Part shown: in pieces, positions 1 through 9,665 of the stretch
Layout: the number at the start of each line of letters is the position of its first letter
How positions within the stretch are numbered: the stretch's first letter is position 1
Source of the DNA: Chloroflexota bacterium
GTDB lineage: Bacteria; Chloroflexota; Dehalococcoidia; Bin125
Length of the DNA: 20,161 nt
Reading direction: 5' to 3'
NCBI GenBank assembly: GCA_026707335.1
Contig: JAPOXB010000143.1
Location: 1 to 20,161 of the forward strand
Made by a program: the position numbers and the translations under genes
The notes under the pieces: model-generated
What the model saw: the letters and a program-made list of their open reading frames with translations, nothing else
The model's database searches: none
Told to the model about the DNA's origin: nothing

Positions 1-3000
1 GAGACGGAGACCTCGAACGGCGAGGTGATCGCCAAGTTCTACCGCGGCGAGGTGCGCTACACGGTCGACGGGCACAACGCCGCCATCAGCGTCACCATCA
101 AGGTGACCGACGTGGCCCCGGGCAAGCCCGGCGCGCCCACGGTGACGCGCACGGCGTTCAGCGAGCCGTCGGATCCGGCGCTCGACGTCAGCTGGACGGC
201 CGCCGCCGCCAACGGCACGACCATCACCGGCTACGAGGCGCAGTACCGCAAGCAGGCCGCCCAGGGCGAGGAGGCCGCGGACTGGACGGCCTACAGCGGC
301 ACGCTGGGCGCGACGGCGACCAGCCTCACCCTGGCGGACCTGGAGGCGGGCGCGACCTACGAGGTCCAGGTGCGGGCGGTCAGCAGCGACGAAAGCGCCG
401 GCGCCTGGTCGAACACCGGCTCGGGCCGGGCCAACCGGCCGCCGGCCGCGACCAGCGCTTCCTTCCTGGGCGGCACGTTCACGGTCGGGAGCATCGCCGA
501 CTACGACGAGTCGGACCCCCTCGTGGGGGCGTTCTTCGAGGACGCCGACGGCGACACGCTGACCTACTCGGCCGCCGCGCAGTACCCCGGCCTGCTCGGG
601 GTCAGCCTGTCGGGCGCGTCCGGGGGCGCCCTGTTGCGGGTGACCCTCCTCAACCCGGGCGCGTCCGGCGTCACCTACACGGCCGCCGACGCCTACGGCG
701 GCTCCGTCTCTCGCACCGTGACGCTCACGGGCACCGCGGACGTGACCCGCGGCGTCGCCGAGAACTCCGCCGCCGGCACGGCAGTGGGCGCGCCGGTGAC
801 GGGGATCCCCTACGACGACGGGGACGAAGAGACCGACGACACGCTGTCCTACTCGCTGACGGGCGAGGCGTCGACCTCCGGGGACTTCGTGATCGATTCG
901 GCCAGCGGGCAGATCAGCGTGGCGGAGGGCGCCTCGCTGGACTACGAGACCAAGGCCTCCTACACGGGGCAGGTGCGGTACACGGTCGATGGCCGGCAGG
1001 CGGTCGTGAACCTCACGATCGAAGTCACCGACCAGCCCGCGCCGCCGGAGGCGCCGACGGTCACCCGCACGCGGTTCAGCGAGCCGTCGAACCCCGCCCT
1101 CGACGTGAACTGGACGGCCCCATCGAACCCCGGCGACACGATCACCGGCTACGAGGCGCAGTACCGCAAGCAGGGCGACACCACGTGGACGGCCTACAGC
1201 GGCACGCTGGACGCGACGACTACCAGCCTCAACCTGCCGAACCTGGAGGCGGGCGCCACCTACGAGGTCCAGGTGCGCACCGTGGGCCAGAGCGAGGGCG
1301 CGGGCCCCTGGTCGGACACTGGCTCGGGCCGGGCCAACCGGCCGCCGGCCGCCACCAGCGCCGCTTTCAACGGCGGCACGTTCTCGGTCGGCTCCGTCGC
1401 CGACTACCGCGAGACCGGGCAGGGCGCGCTGGGCGCGCTCTTCTCCGACGCCGACGGCGACGCGCTGACCTACGCGGCCGCGGCGCAGCACCCCGCGCTG
1501 CTCGGGGTGAGCCTGTCGGGCGCCGCCGGGACGGCCCACCTGCAGGTCACCCTGCTCAACCAGGGTTCGTCGAAGGTCAACTACGTCTCCAGCGACCCAT
1601 ACGGCGGCACCGTGAACCGCACCGTGACCATCACGGTCACCGCCACGACGAGCCGCAGCATCGCCGAGAACGCCGCCGCCGGCACGGCCGTCGGGTCGCC
1701 GGTGACGGGGACGCCGTACGACGACGGCGACGATCAGACCGACGACGCGCTGACCTACACCCTGCAGGGCAAGGCGGCCGACTCGGGCCTGTTCGTGATC
1801 GACGCGGCCAGCGGCCAGATCAGCGTCGCGGAGGGCGCGACGCTGGACTACGAGGCGGCCGACGGCTCCTACCGGGAGACGGAGACCTTCAACGGTCAGG
1901 TGATCGCCAAGTTCTACCGCGGCGAGGTGCACTACACGGTCGATGGGCACGCCGCCGTCATCAACGTCAACATCAAGGTGACGGACCTCGAAGCGGGGCA
2001 GCCCGGCACGCCCGGCGTGACCCGCACCCCGTCGAGCGTGCCGATGAACCCGGCCCTGGACGTGAGCTGGACGGCCGCCGCGGCCAACGGCACCACCCTC
2101 AGCGGCTACGAGGCGCAGTACCGCGTGAAGGCCGCCCAGGGCGAGGAGCCCGCGGCGTGGACGGCCTACACCGGCACGATCTCGGCGACGGCGACCAGCG
2201 TCACCCTGCCGGACTTGGCCGCCGGCGCGACCTACGAGGTGCAGGTGCGGGCGGTGACCAGCGACGAGGGGCCCGGCCCCTGGTCGGGGACCGGCTCGGG
2301 GCGGGCCAACCGCCCGCCGAAGCGCACGGCCCTGGGCACGCTCAATCCCTCCTGGCTGCTCGAATGGGGCGGGGACGACTCGGTCCGCACGATCAGCGGC
2401 AACTTCGCGGACGACGACGGCGACACGCTGACCTATACGGCCTCGGCGGCGTATCCCGGCGTGTTCCGCGTCGGCATCGAGGGGGCCAATTCCGATCAGA
2501 TGCGGATCCACGTCCTCAACCCGGCCACGGCGCGGGTCACCTACGGCGCGCACGATGGCTTCGGCGGCTACGTCTCCGAGTTCGCGGACGTGAGCGGATT
2601 CGCGAACGTGACCCGCAGCGTCGCCGAGAATTCCGGCGCCGGCTGGGCGGTCGGGGATCCGGTGACGGGGACGCCGTACGACGATGGGAACGATGAGACC
2701 GACGACGCGCTGACCTACTCGCTGACGGGCGATGTGGCGACGGCCTTCGTCATCGACTCGCCAAGCGGGCAGATCAGGGTCAAGCAGGGCGCTTCCATCG
2801 ACTACGAGACCAAGACCTCCTACACGGGCCGGGTGAACTGGACCGTGCAGGGTCAGGCCGCCTACGTCGACCTCACCATCGACGTTCTCAACATGCCGCT
2901 GCTGAAGAACCTCCAGGTCACCCGCACCCGCTACAGCCAACCGGTGGCCAAGCCCTCCCTGGACCTCAGCTGGGGGTCCATGACCACCCCCAGGGGCGCC

Positions 3001-6000
3001 ATCACGCAGTACAAGTACGAGTACCGCAAGAAGGGCGACACCAACTGGACCAGCCGCACGGCGACGGCCCCGGTGGTCGGGCTCACCCTGCCCAACCTGG
3101 AACCGGGCGCGATCTACCAGGTGCGGATGCAGGCCCTGGCCGGCAACGAGGCCGGCGCCTGGACCGCCATCGCGGAAGCCCGGGCCAACCGGCCGCCCAC
3201 CGGGACCGCCCTGCATGTCGTCAACGGCAGTTTTCCGGTGGGGGACTTTGTGGTTACCGCCAGCCCCATCGCAGACTATTTCACCGACGCGGATGGCGAC
3301 ACGCTGACGTTCTCGACTTCTTCGAACTATCGCGGCGTGGCCTACTCCTACATCGGGATTCATCCCGACATCGAGGGCAATCCCCTCATGCTGTGGGCGC
3401 GGGCCATCAACCCCAGCACCGCGACGATCACCTACGGAGCGAGCGATGAGTATGGTGGGTACGTCTCCAAGTCCTGGAACCTCACGGGCGTAGCCAACCC
3501 GATCCGAAGCGTGGCCGAAAACTCCCCGGCCGGGACGGCGGTGGGGGATCCGGTCGTGGGGTCGTCCTGGGAAGGCCGGCAGGTGACATTCACCTACTCG
3601 CTGCACGGCGAGGCGCTCGACTTCTTCGTCATCAATTCGGCCAGCGGCCAGATCAGCGTGCGGCAGAACAGCCCCATGGACTACGAGACGAAGAGTTCCT
3701 ACACGGGGCAGGTGAAGTGGACCGTGCAGGGCCAGCAGGCCGTCGCGAACCTCACCATCAACGTGATCGACCTCGAGGCCGGCAAGCCCGACGCGCCGAC
3801 GGTGACGCGCACCCGGTTCAGCGGGCAATCGAATCCGGCGCTGGACGTGACCTGGACCAAGCCGGCGGCCAACGGACTCACCATCTCCTGGTACGAGGTG
3901 CAGTACCGCAAGCAGGGCGTTGAGAGTTGGACCCGCTACACGGGCCACGTGATCGAGACGACGAGCCTGCGGCTCCCCAATCTGGAAGCCGGCGCGACTT
4001 ACGAGTTCCAGGTGCGCGCCGGCACCAACGAGGAGGGCGTCGGCCCCTGGTCGGACACGGGGTCGGGCCGGGCCAACCGCCCGCCGCATCATGCAGCTTT
4101 TCACGGCGGCACGACCTATTACTTCTTGGTCAACAACAACCAGCCGGTCGGAGAACTCTGGGTCGGCTGGCCGATCGAAATCTATTTCGCGGACCCGGAT
4201 GGGGACTCGCTCAGTTGGGCGGTATCGTCCCAGTACCCCGGCATCGGGGACGTGGGGGAATTCCAGTCAAAGGGGAGGCCACCGGAGTACCCATTCCTGA
4301 CAGATGAGATGACTCTGAGGTGGACGTTCCTGTTCTACAACCCGGGCACCTTGGATCTCACCTATGGGGTGCATGACGGGTACGGCGGCTATACGCACCG
4401 CAAGTTCTCGTGGACGGGCAAGCAAGCTGAAACGCGAGACATCGCGGAGAACTCCGCCGCGGGAACCGCGGTGGGGGATCCGGTCACCGGGACGCCCTAC
4501 GACGACGGCGACGAGGCGACCGATGATGCGCTGACCTACACGCTGACCGGCGAGGCGGCGACCTCCGGGGCTTTCGTCATCGACTCCGCCACCGGCCAGA
4601 TCAGCGTCCAGGAAGACGCCAACCTGGACTACGAGACCAAGAACTCCTACACGGGCCAGGTGAACTGGACCGTGCAGGGCCAGGCGGTCGCCGCCGACCT
4701 CACCATCAACGTGACGGACGTCGAGGCCGTGCTGGCCGCCGCGCCGACGGTCACCCGCACGGAGTTCAGCGAGCCGTCGAACCCGGCCCTCGACGTCACG
4801 TGGACCGCGGCGACCGCCAACGGCCTCACCATCACCGGCTACGAGGCCCAGTACCGCGTGAAGGTCGCGGAGGGTGAGACCGCCAACACCTGGACGGCCT
4901 ACAGCGGCACGCTGGGCGCGACGGCGACCAGCCTCAACCTGCCGAACCTGACCGCCGGCGCGACCTACGAGGTGCAGGTGCGGGCCGTGACCAGCGAGGA
5001 GGGCGAGGGGCCCTGGTCGGACACTGGGGAAGGCCGGGCCAACCGGCCGCCGAATCGCACGACGTGGCTCCTCCTGGGCATCACCGGCCACCCCGGCGAA
5101 TACTCCACTTCCACCCTCACCGGCTATTTCGAAGATGCCGATGGCGACACACTGCGCTATGCGGCGTCATCGGCGCAGCCCGGGGTGCTCAGGGTCTCGA
5201 TCAGCGGATCCGAGATGACGACCCGCTATTACAACCCGGGCCAGTCGGAGGTCACCTACGGGGCGCATGACGGGTACGGCGGGTACGCCTTCCGCACCCT
5301 GACGGACACCGTCGTCTCCAATGAGACCCGGAGCGTCGCCGAGAACTCCGCCGCAGGCACGGCCGCCGGCGACCCGGTGACGGGGACACCGTACGACGAC
5401 GGGGACGATGAGACCGACGACGCGCTGTCCTACACGCTGACCGGGGATGCTGCGGGCGCTTTCATCATCGGCGCCGCCAGCGGCCAGATCAGCGTCAAGC
5501 AGGGCGCGACCATCGACTACGAGACCAAGACCTCCTACACGGGCAAGGTCGAGTACACGGTCAACGGCTACGCGACGGCGATCAACGTCACCATCAACGT
5601 GACGGACGTGACGGGGCCGGAGGCCCCCGCCGCGCCGGACGCCGAGGCCGGTGCGGAGACGCCCGCCACCACGCTCGACGTGGACTGGACGGCGCCCGAC
5701 GACCTCGGCTCGCCCATCACCGGCTACCGCGTGCAGTACCGCGCCGCGGGTCCGAACGAATGGAGCGCGCACGCCTTCAGCGGCACGGGCACCGAAACCA
5801 CCATCACCGGCCTCACGCCGGCGTCGATCTACGAGGTGCAGGTGCTGGCCGTCAACGGTGAGGGCGAGAGCGACTGGTCGGCGAGCGGCCGGGGCGTGAC
5901 CGGTCCCCGGCAGGTGAGCGTCCAGCGGTCGCTGCCGGAGAACGCGCAGCCCGGCACGCTGGTCGGCGATCCGGTGGCGGTCACCGCCCCCGTGGGCCGC

Positions 6001-9000
6001 ACACTCGCCTACTCCGTGGTCGCCGACAGCAGTGGGGCGAGCGGAGACGGCGGCGGAGACGCGAGCGAGGACGAGGAGACAAGCAAGTTCGTCGTCGATT
6101 CCGCCAGCGGCCAGATCCGGCTGGCCCGCGGCGCCTCCCTCGACTACGAGACGGCGCGCAGCCACTCCCTGGCGGTGCAGGCGACCCATGCGCTGGCCGG
6201 CTACGACGGCCGCATCGTCCACACCGTCATCACCGTCGCCATCGACGTGACCGACGTGGACGAGTCGAGTCCCACGCCGCCGCCGCCGGTGACCCCGATC
6301 CCGGAGTTGACGCTGGAGTCCGGCGCCCGCGAGGTGGCCGAGAACTCGCCGGGCGGCACGCGCGTCGGCGCGGCGGTCGCCGCGGAGGGCGGGGACGGGG
6401 AGCCGCTGACCTACGCGATCTCTGGCGACGCCGCCTTCACGATCGACGCGGCCACGGGGCAGATCAGCGTCGCCGAGGGCGCGCTGCTGGACCACGAGAG
6501 CACACCGTCGTACACGCTGACCGTGAGCGTCAGCGACGGCAAGGACGCCGACGGCGACGCCGATCCCAGCGTCGACGCCAGCGCCGGCTTCACCATCAAC
6601 GTGACCGACGTCGACGAGCCGCCCCCCACGCCGGATGCGCCGTGGGTGACCCAGTCGCCCGTCGATCCCGACACCGATCTGGACGTGAGCTGGGTCGCGG
6701 CGCTCCTGTCCGGGGTGCCCGAGACCACCGACTACGACGTGCGCTACCGGGTCGAGGGCGCGAGCGACTGGACGTCGCACCCCTTCGACGGCGTCGCCAC
6801 CAGCACGACCCTTACCGGCCTGGAACCCGACACGACCTACGAGGTGCAGGTGCTGGCCCGCAACGACGAGGGCGAGAGCGCCTGGTCGGCGAGCGGCGAG
6901 GGCGCCACCGCCGCGTCGGGGCCCGCCCGGCTGAACGCCCAGCGCCAAGTGCCCGAGAACACGCCGCCGGGCACCCCGGTCGGCGCGCCGCTGACGACGA
7001 CCGACTCGCAGGGGCACACGATCGTCTACACCATCGTCGGCGACGAGATCTTGAACGCGGGCCGCCAGTTCCGCCGCGCCGCAAGCCGGCGCAGCGCCGG
7101 GGCCACGTCCCACCAACGCACGCTCGGGCACGCCGAGTTCACCGTCGACCCGGCCACGGGCCAGATCCGGGTGGCGCCCGGGGCGGAGCTGGACTTTGAA
7201 ACGTCGCACCGCCACTCCCTGACGGTGCGGGCGAGCCACGCCGCGCCCGGCCAGGACGACGGCCACATCGTCAGCGCCATCATCCACGTGGTCATCGACA
7301 TCCTCGATGTGGACGAGACGCCCCCCGCGTCGCTGACGCTCGACCCCGTCAGCCGCGAGGTGGCCGAGAACTCGCCGGGCCGCACGCCCGTCGGCGCGCC
7401 GATCGCCGCGCCGGGCGGGAACGGCGACCCGCTGACCTACACGATCTCGGGCTCCGACCTCTTCACCATCGACGCGGCCACCGGCCAGATCCGCGTCGCC
7501 GCGGGCGCGGCGCTGGACCACGAGGCCGCGCCGTCGCACACGGTGACCGTCAGCGTCAGCGACGGCAAGGACGCCGACGGCAACGCCGATCCCAGCGCCG
7601 ACGCCAGCGCCGCCGTGACGATCAGCGTGACCGACCTCGACGAGCCGCCCCCGCAGCTCGCCGCCCCGGCGGTGACCCAGTCGCCGGACGACCCCACGTC
7701 CGTCTTGGACGTGGCCTGGAGCGCGCCGGACATGACGGGCAAGCCGCCGGTGACCGCGTACGTCATTGCCTACCGGGAGGCCGGCGGGAGCGAGTGGACG
7801 TCGCTCCGCGTCGATGGATCGCAGACCAGCGCGGTCCTCCCGGGCTTGCAGGCGGAGACGACGTACCGCGTCTTCGTCCTGGCGCGGAACGATGAGGGCG
7901 CCGGTCCGTGGTCGGACGCCGGCGTGGGGTCCACGGCCGGCGAGCCTCCGGCCGGGCCGGAGAACCCGCCCCGGCCGGACCCGCCGGGGCCGCCGCCGCA
8001 CGACCCGGACCCGGAGGATCCCGACCCGGGCGACCCGGACCCGGAGGATCCCGACCCGGACGATCCCGACCGCGACGAGCCCCAAGGCAATAACAACGGC
8101 GCTCCGAGCCTGAGTGCCGGCAGCCCGAGGCAGGCGCCCGAGAACTCGCCGGCCGGAACCGCCGTCGGCGCCGCCGTCGCCGCGACGGATCCCGAAGGCG
8201 ACGCGTTGACCTATTCGATGACCGGCGCCGGCGCCTTCGTCATCGACCCGGCCAGCGGCCAGATCCACGTCGCCCCCGGCGCGGCGCTCGACTACGAGTC
8301 CGGCCCCCGGTCGTACACCGTGGCCGTGAGCGTCAGCGACGGCAAGAACGCGGACGGCGACGCCGACGCGGCCATCGATGACACCGTCGCGGTGACGATC
8401 CGCGTCACCGACGTCGCCGAGCCGCCCGCCCGGCCCGACGCGCCCGCGGTGACGCTGGCCCCGTCCGATCAACAGACCTCGCTGCAGGTGAACTGGACTG
8501 CCCCCGCCAACACCGGGCCGCCCATCACCGACTACGACGTGCGCTACCGGGAGCAGGGCGCGGCCGCCTGGACGTCGCACGCGCACAGCGGCGCCGCCAC
8601 GACGGCCCGGCTGCGCGGGCTGGAGCCCGGAACCACCTACGAGGTGCAGGTGTCGGCCAGCAACGCCGAGGGCACGAGCGCTTGGTCCGACGTGGGCAGC
8701 GGCGCGACCGCGGTCAACGCCCCGTCGTTCCTGCAGCCGTCGCCGCCCGATGATCCCGACGACCCGGACGACGAAGGCGACGACCCGGACGACGGCGACG
8801 ATCGGGATGATGGCGACGATCGGGATGATGGCGACGACCGGGACGACGGCGACGACCAGGACGACGGTAACGACCAGGACGACGGCAACGACCAGGACGA
8901 CGGCAACGACCAGGACGACGGCAACGACCAGGACGACGGCGACGACCAGGACGACGACAACGACCAGGATGACGACAACGACCGGAACGACGACAACGAC

Positions 9001-9447
9001 CAGAACGACGGCGACGCCTCGAATGACGGCGACAGCTCAAGCGACGGCGATGAGCCGGACGAAGCAGCCGCAGGCGGGCAGCCGGGCAACTCCGCCGGCG
9101 ACGCGGGCGCGTCGCACCCCTCCACCCCGGCCGGCGGGTCGACCGGGAACCCGGCGCCGGCGGTGGATCCGGTGTCGGTCGAGCCTGGGACGGCGTCGGC
9201 CCCCGGCGTGTTCGGCGGGCAGTCCAGCGAAGGCGGCGGGTCGGCGTGGTCGGCCTCGGGAACGGGCAGCGGCGGCGGAGTGATTGAGGTCATGATTGAA
9301 CTGTTCGAAGACCGGGTCATTCCACGCTGGTGGATACTCCTGCTCGTCGTCGTGGTGAGCACGCTCACGTACCGAGCCGCGCGCAGCGCGAGGGTGCGGA
9401 AGGCCTGCCTGCACCTGATCACGATCCTCGGAACCCGGACGCACTGA
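1..9447 (+). CDS. Giant FN3/cadherin-repeat surface protein, 5'-truncated by window edge
   Basis: The frame is open from base 1 (first codons read ETETSNGEV), so the true start lies upstream and at least 3148 residues are encoded. About ten FN3 modules are visible, starting near bases 127, 1050, 2010, 2910, 3795, 4740, 5630, 6640, 7660 and 8440; most end in a GRANRPP-type linker. Eleven cadherin-like modules open with a ENSxxGTxVG motif near 762, 1663, 2626, 3517, 4444, 5338, 5935, 6339, 6952, 7363 and 8139 and contain a conserved FVIDxxSGQIxV core. In the first six units a third, Ig-like module with a DADGDTLTY calcium-type motif sits between FN3 and cadherin. A Pro/Asp linker lies at 7950-8090, an Asp-rich repeat at 8776-9063, then a Gly/Ser region, a hydrophobic segment at residues 3110-3125 (WW then LLLVVVV) and a basic tail. 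It is probably an extracellular Ca-stabilised adhesin anchored by its C-terminus. Adhesion is inferred; partner unknown. Confidence 0.9.
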   Translation, partial: ETETSNGEVIAKFYRGEVRYTVDGHNAAISVTIKVTDVAPGKPGAPTVTRTAFSEPSDPALDVSWTAAAANGTTITGYEAQYRKQAAQGEEAADWTAYSGTLGATATSLTLADLEAGATYEVQVRAVSSDESAGAWSNTGSGRANRPPAATSASFLGGTFTVGSIADYDESDPLVGAFFEDADGDTLTYSAAAQYPGLLGVSLSGASGGALLRVTLLNPGASGVTYTAADAYGGSVSRTVTLTGTADVTRGVAENSAAGTAVGAPVTGIPYDDGDEETDDTLSYSLTGEASTSGDFVIDSASGQISVAEGASLDYETKASYTGQVRYTVDGRQAVVNLTIEVTDQPAPPEAPTVTRTRFSEPSNPALDVNWTAPSNPGDTITGYEAQYRKQGDTTWTAYSGTLDATTTSLNLPNLEAGATYEVQVRTVGQSEGAGPWSDTGSGRANRPPAATSAAFNGGTFSVGSVADYRETGQGALGALFSDADGDALTYAAAAQHPALLGVSLSGAAGTAHLQVTLLNQGSSKVNYVSSDPYGGTVNRTVTITVTATTSRSIAENAAAGTAVGSPVTGTPYDDGDDQTDDALTYTLQGKAADSGLFVIDAASGQISVAEGATLDYEAADGSYRETETFNGQVIAKFYRGEVHYTVDGHAAVINVNIKVTDLEAGQPGTPGVTRTPSSVPMNPALDVSWTAAAANGTTLSGYEAQYRVKAAQGEEPAAWTAYTGTISATATSVTLPDLAAGATYEVQVRAVTSDEGPGPWSGTGSGRANRPPKRTALGTLNPSWLLEWGGDDSVRTISGNFADDDGDTLTYTASAAYPGVFRVGIEGANSDQMRIHVLNPATARVTYGAHDGFGGYVSEFADVSGFANVTRSVAENSGAGWAVGDPVTGTPYDDGNDETDDALTYSLTGDVATAFVIDSPSGQIRVKQGASIDYETKTSYTGRVNWTVQGQAAYVDLTIDVLNMPLLKNLQVTRTRYSQPVAKPSLDLSWGSMTTPRGAITQYKYEYRKKGDTNWTSRTATAPVVGLTLPNLEPGAIYQVRMQALAGNEAGAWTAIAEARANRPPTGTALHVVNGSFPVGDFVVTASPIADYFTDADGDTLTFSTSSNYRGVAYSYIGIHPDIEGNPLMLWARAINPSTATITYGASDEYGGYVSKSWNLTGVANPIRSVAENSPAGTAVGDPVVGSSWEGRQVTFTYSLHGEALDFFVINSASGQISVRQNSPMDYETKSSYTGQVKWTVQGQQAVANLTINVIDLEAGKPDAPTVTRTRFSGQSNPALDVTWTKPAANGLTISWYEVQYRKQGVESWTRYTGHVIETTSLRLPNLEAGATYEFQVRAGTNEEGVGPWSDTGSGRANRPPHHAAFHGGTTYYFLVNNNQPVGELWVGWPIEIYFADPDGDSLSWAVSSQYPGIGDVGEFQSKGRPPEYPFLTDEMTLRWTFLFYNPGTLDLTYGVHDGYGGYTHRKFSWTGKQAETRDIAENSAAGTAVGDPVTGTPYDDGDEATDDALTYTLTGEAATSGAFVIDSATGQISVQEDANLDYETKNSYTGQVNWTVQGQAVAADLTINVTDVEAVLAAAPTVTRTEFSEPSNPALDVTWTAATANGLTITGYEAQYRVKVAEGETANTWTAYSGTLGATATSLNLPNLTAGATYEVQVRAVTSEEGEGPWSDTGEGRANRPPNRTTWLLLGITGHPGEYSTSTLTGYFEDADGDTLRYAASSAQPGVLRVSISGSEMTTRYYNPGQSEVTYGAHDGYGGYAFRTLTDTVVSNETRSVAENSAAGTAAGDPVTGTPYDDGDDETDDALSYTLTGDAAGAFIIGAASGQISVKQGATIDYETKTSYTGKVEYTVNGYATAINVTINVTDVTGPEAPAAPDAEAGAETPATTLDVDWTAPDDLGSPITGYRVQYRAAGPNEWSAHAFSGTGTETTITGLTPASIYEVQVLAVNGEGESDWSASGRGVTGPRQVSVQRSLPENAQPGTLVGDPVAVTAPVGRTLAYSVVADSSGASGDGGGDASEDEETSKFVVDSASGQIRLARGASLDYETARSHSLAVQATHALAGYDGRIVHTVITVAIDVTDVDESSPTPPPPVTPIPELTLESGAREVAENSPGGTRVGAAVAAEGGDGEPLTYAISGDAAFTIDAATGQISVAEGALLDHESTPSYTLTVSVSDGKDADGDADPSVDASAGFTINVTDVDEPPPTPDAPWVTQSPVDPDTDLDVSWVAALLSGVPETTDYDVRYRVEGASDWTSHPFDGVATSTTLTGLEPDTTYEVQVLARNDEGESAWSASGEGATAASGPARLNAQRQVPENTPPGTPVGAPLTTTDSQGHTIVYTIVGDEILNAGRQFRRAASRRSAGATSHQRTLGHAEFTVDPATGQIRVAPGAELDFETSHRHSLTVRASHAAPGQDDGHIVSAIIHVVIDILDVDETPPASLTLDPVSREVAENSPGRTPVGAPIAAPGGNGDPLTYTISGSDLFTIDAATGQIRVAAGAALDHEAAPSHTVTVSVSDGKDADGNADPSADASAAVTISVTDLDEPPPQLAAPAVTQSPDDPTSVLDVAWSAPDMTGKPPVTAYVIAYREAGGSEWTSLRVDGSQTSAVLPGLQAETTYRVFVLARNDEGAGPWSDAGVGSTAGEPPAGPENPPRPDPPGPPPHDPDPEDPDPGDPDPEDPDPDDPDRDEPQGNNNGAPSLSAGSPRQAPENSPAGTAVGAAVAATDPEGDALTYSMTGAGAFVIDPASGQIHVAPGAALDYESGPRSYTVAVSVSDGKNADGDADAAIDDTVAVTIRVTDVAEPPARPDAPAVTLAPSDQQTSLQVNWTAPANTGPPITDYDVRYREQGAAAWTSHAHSGAATTARLRGLEPGTTYEVQVSASNAEGTSAWSDVGSGATAVNAPSFLQPSPPDDPDDPDDEGDDPDDGDDRDDGDDRDDGDDRDDGDDQDDGNDQDDGNDQDDGNDQDDGNDQDDGDDQDDDNDQDDDNDRNDDNDQNDGDASNDGDSSSDGDEPDEAAAGGQPGNSAGDAGASHPSTPAGGSTGNPAPAVDPVSVEPGTASAPGVFGGQSSEGGGSAWSASGTGSGGGVIEVMIELFEDRVIPRWWILLLVVVVSTLTYRAARSARVRKACLHLITILGTRTH
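127..5905 (+). repeat. Tandem ~900-bp FN3 + Ig-like + cadherin repeat units
   Basis: Equivalent ENSAAGTAVG positions are spaced 901, 963, 891, 927 and 894 bp apart (762, 1663, 2626, 3517, 4444, 5338). Each unit encodes FN3, an Ig-like module with a DxDGD motif and a YGG ending, then a cadherin-like module with a TGTPYDDGD insert and a DYETKxSYTG ending. FN3 and cadherin parts are close to identical between units, with long shared DNA tracts; the middle part is much more diverged. Downstream of about 5630 the unit changes to FN3 plus cadherins without the Ig-like module. Confidence 0.85.
8776..9063 (+). repeat. 18-bp tandem repeat coding an Asp-rich hexapeptide (16 copies)
   Basis: Sixteen in-frame 18-bp units start at 8776, 8794, 8812 and so on to 9046. 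They encode variants of G-D/N-D-Q/R-D-D. The central units (about 8866-8955) are identical or nearly identical at DNA level, and the 3' units decay to DNDRND, GDASND and GDSSSD. It forms a strongly acidic stalk (residues 2926-3021) between the last FN3 module and the membrane anchor. Copy-number changes would keep the reading frame. Confidence 0.9.
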
Positions 9448-9665
9448 GGGCGAGCGGGCAGAGCGAGGCCGCGGCCCCCCGGGGCACGATCGTCGGCAAT
9501 CCCCGGGCGGCGCCGGTTCGCCGGCGGCGCCGCCGGCCGGCGCCCAGTGACCGACCCGCCGTGACCGGCGCTGGATCCAGGTAGTCGCGCACGCGGCCGT
9601 CCTGCGCGGCGCCTCGGGGAACCACGGCTCGCTCGGAGTCGTTCATACTGGTGGAGCCGGATCGG

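Noticed and set aside
1185..2696. A 503-codon plus-strand frame inside the giant gene
   Set aside because: Arg/Gly-rich frame-shifted reading of the repeat region with no domain-like sequence.
5167..8586. A 1139-codon open frame on the minus strand, antisense to the giant surface protein
   Set aside because: Arg/Gly/Val/His-rich low-complexity translation that mirrors the repeats of the plus-strand gene; expected from high GC content and biased codons. The same applies to the 628-codon minus frame at 8637-10523.
8776..9063. CRISPR array or RTX repeat
   Set aside because: The repeat is a contiguous 18-bp unit without spacers, and it encodes GDDxDD rather than the GGxGxDxxx nonapeptide of RTX proteins.
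9521..9536. Perfect 16-bp GC palindrome after the giant gene as a terminator
   Set aside because: It has no loop and no T-tract; such palindromes arise easily at this GC content. I see no convincing terminator in 9448-9665.
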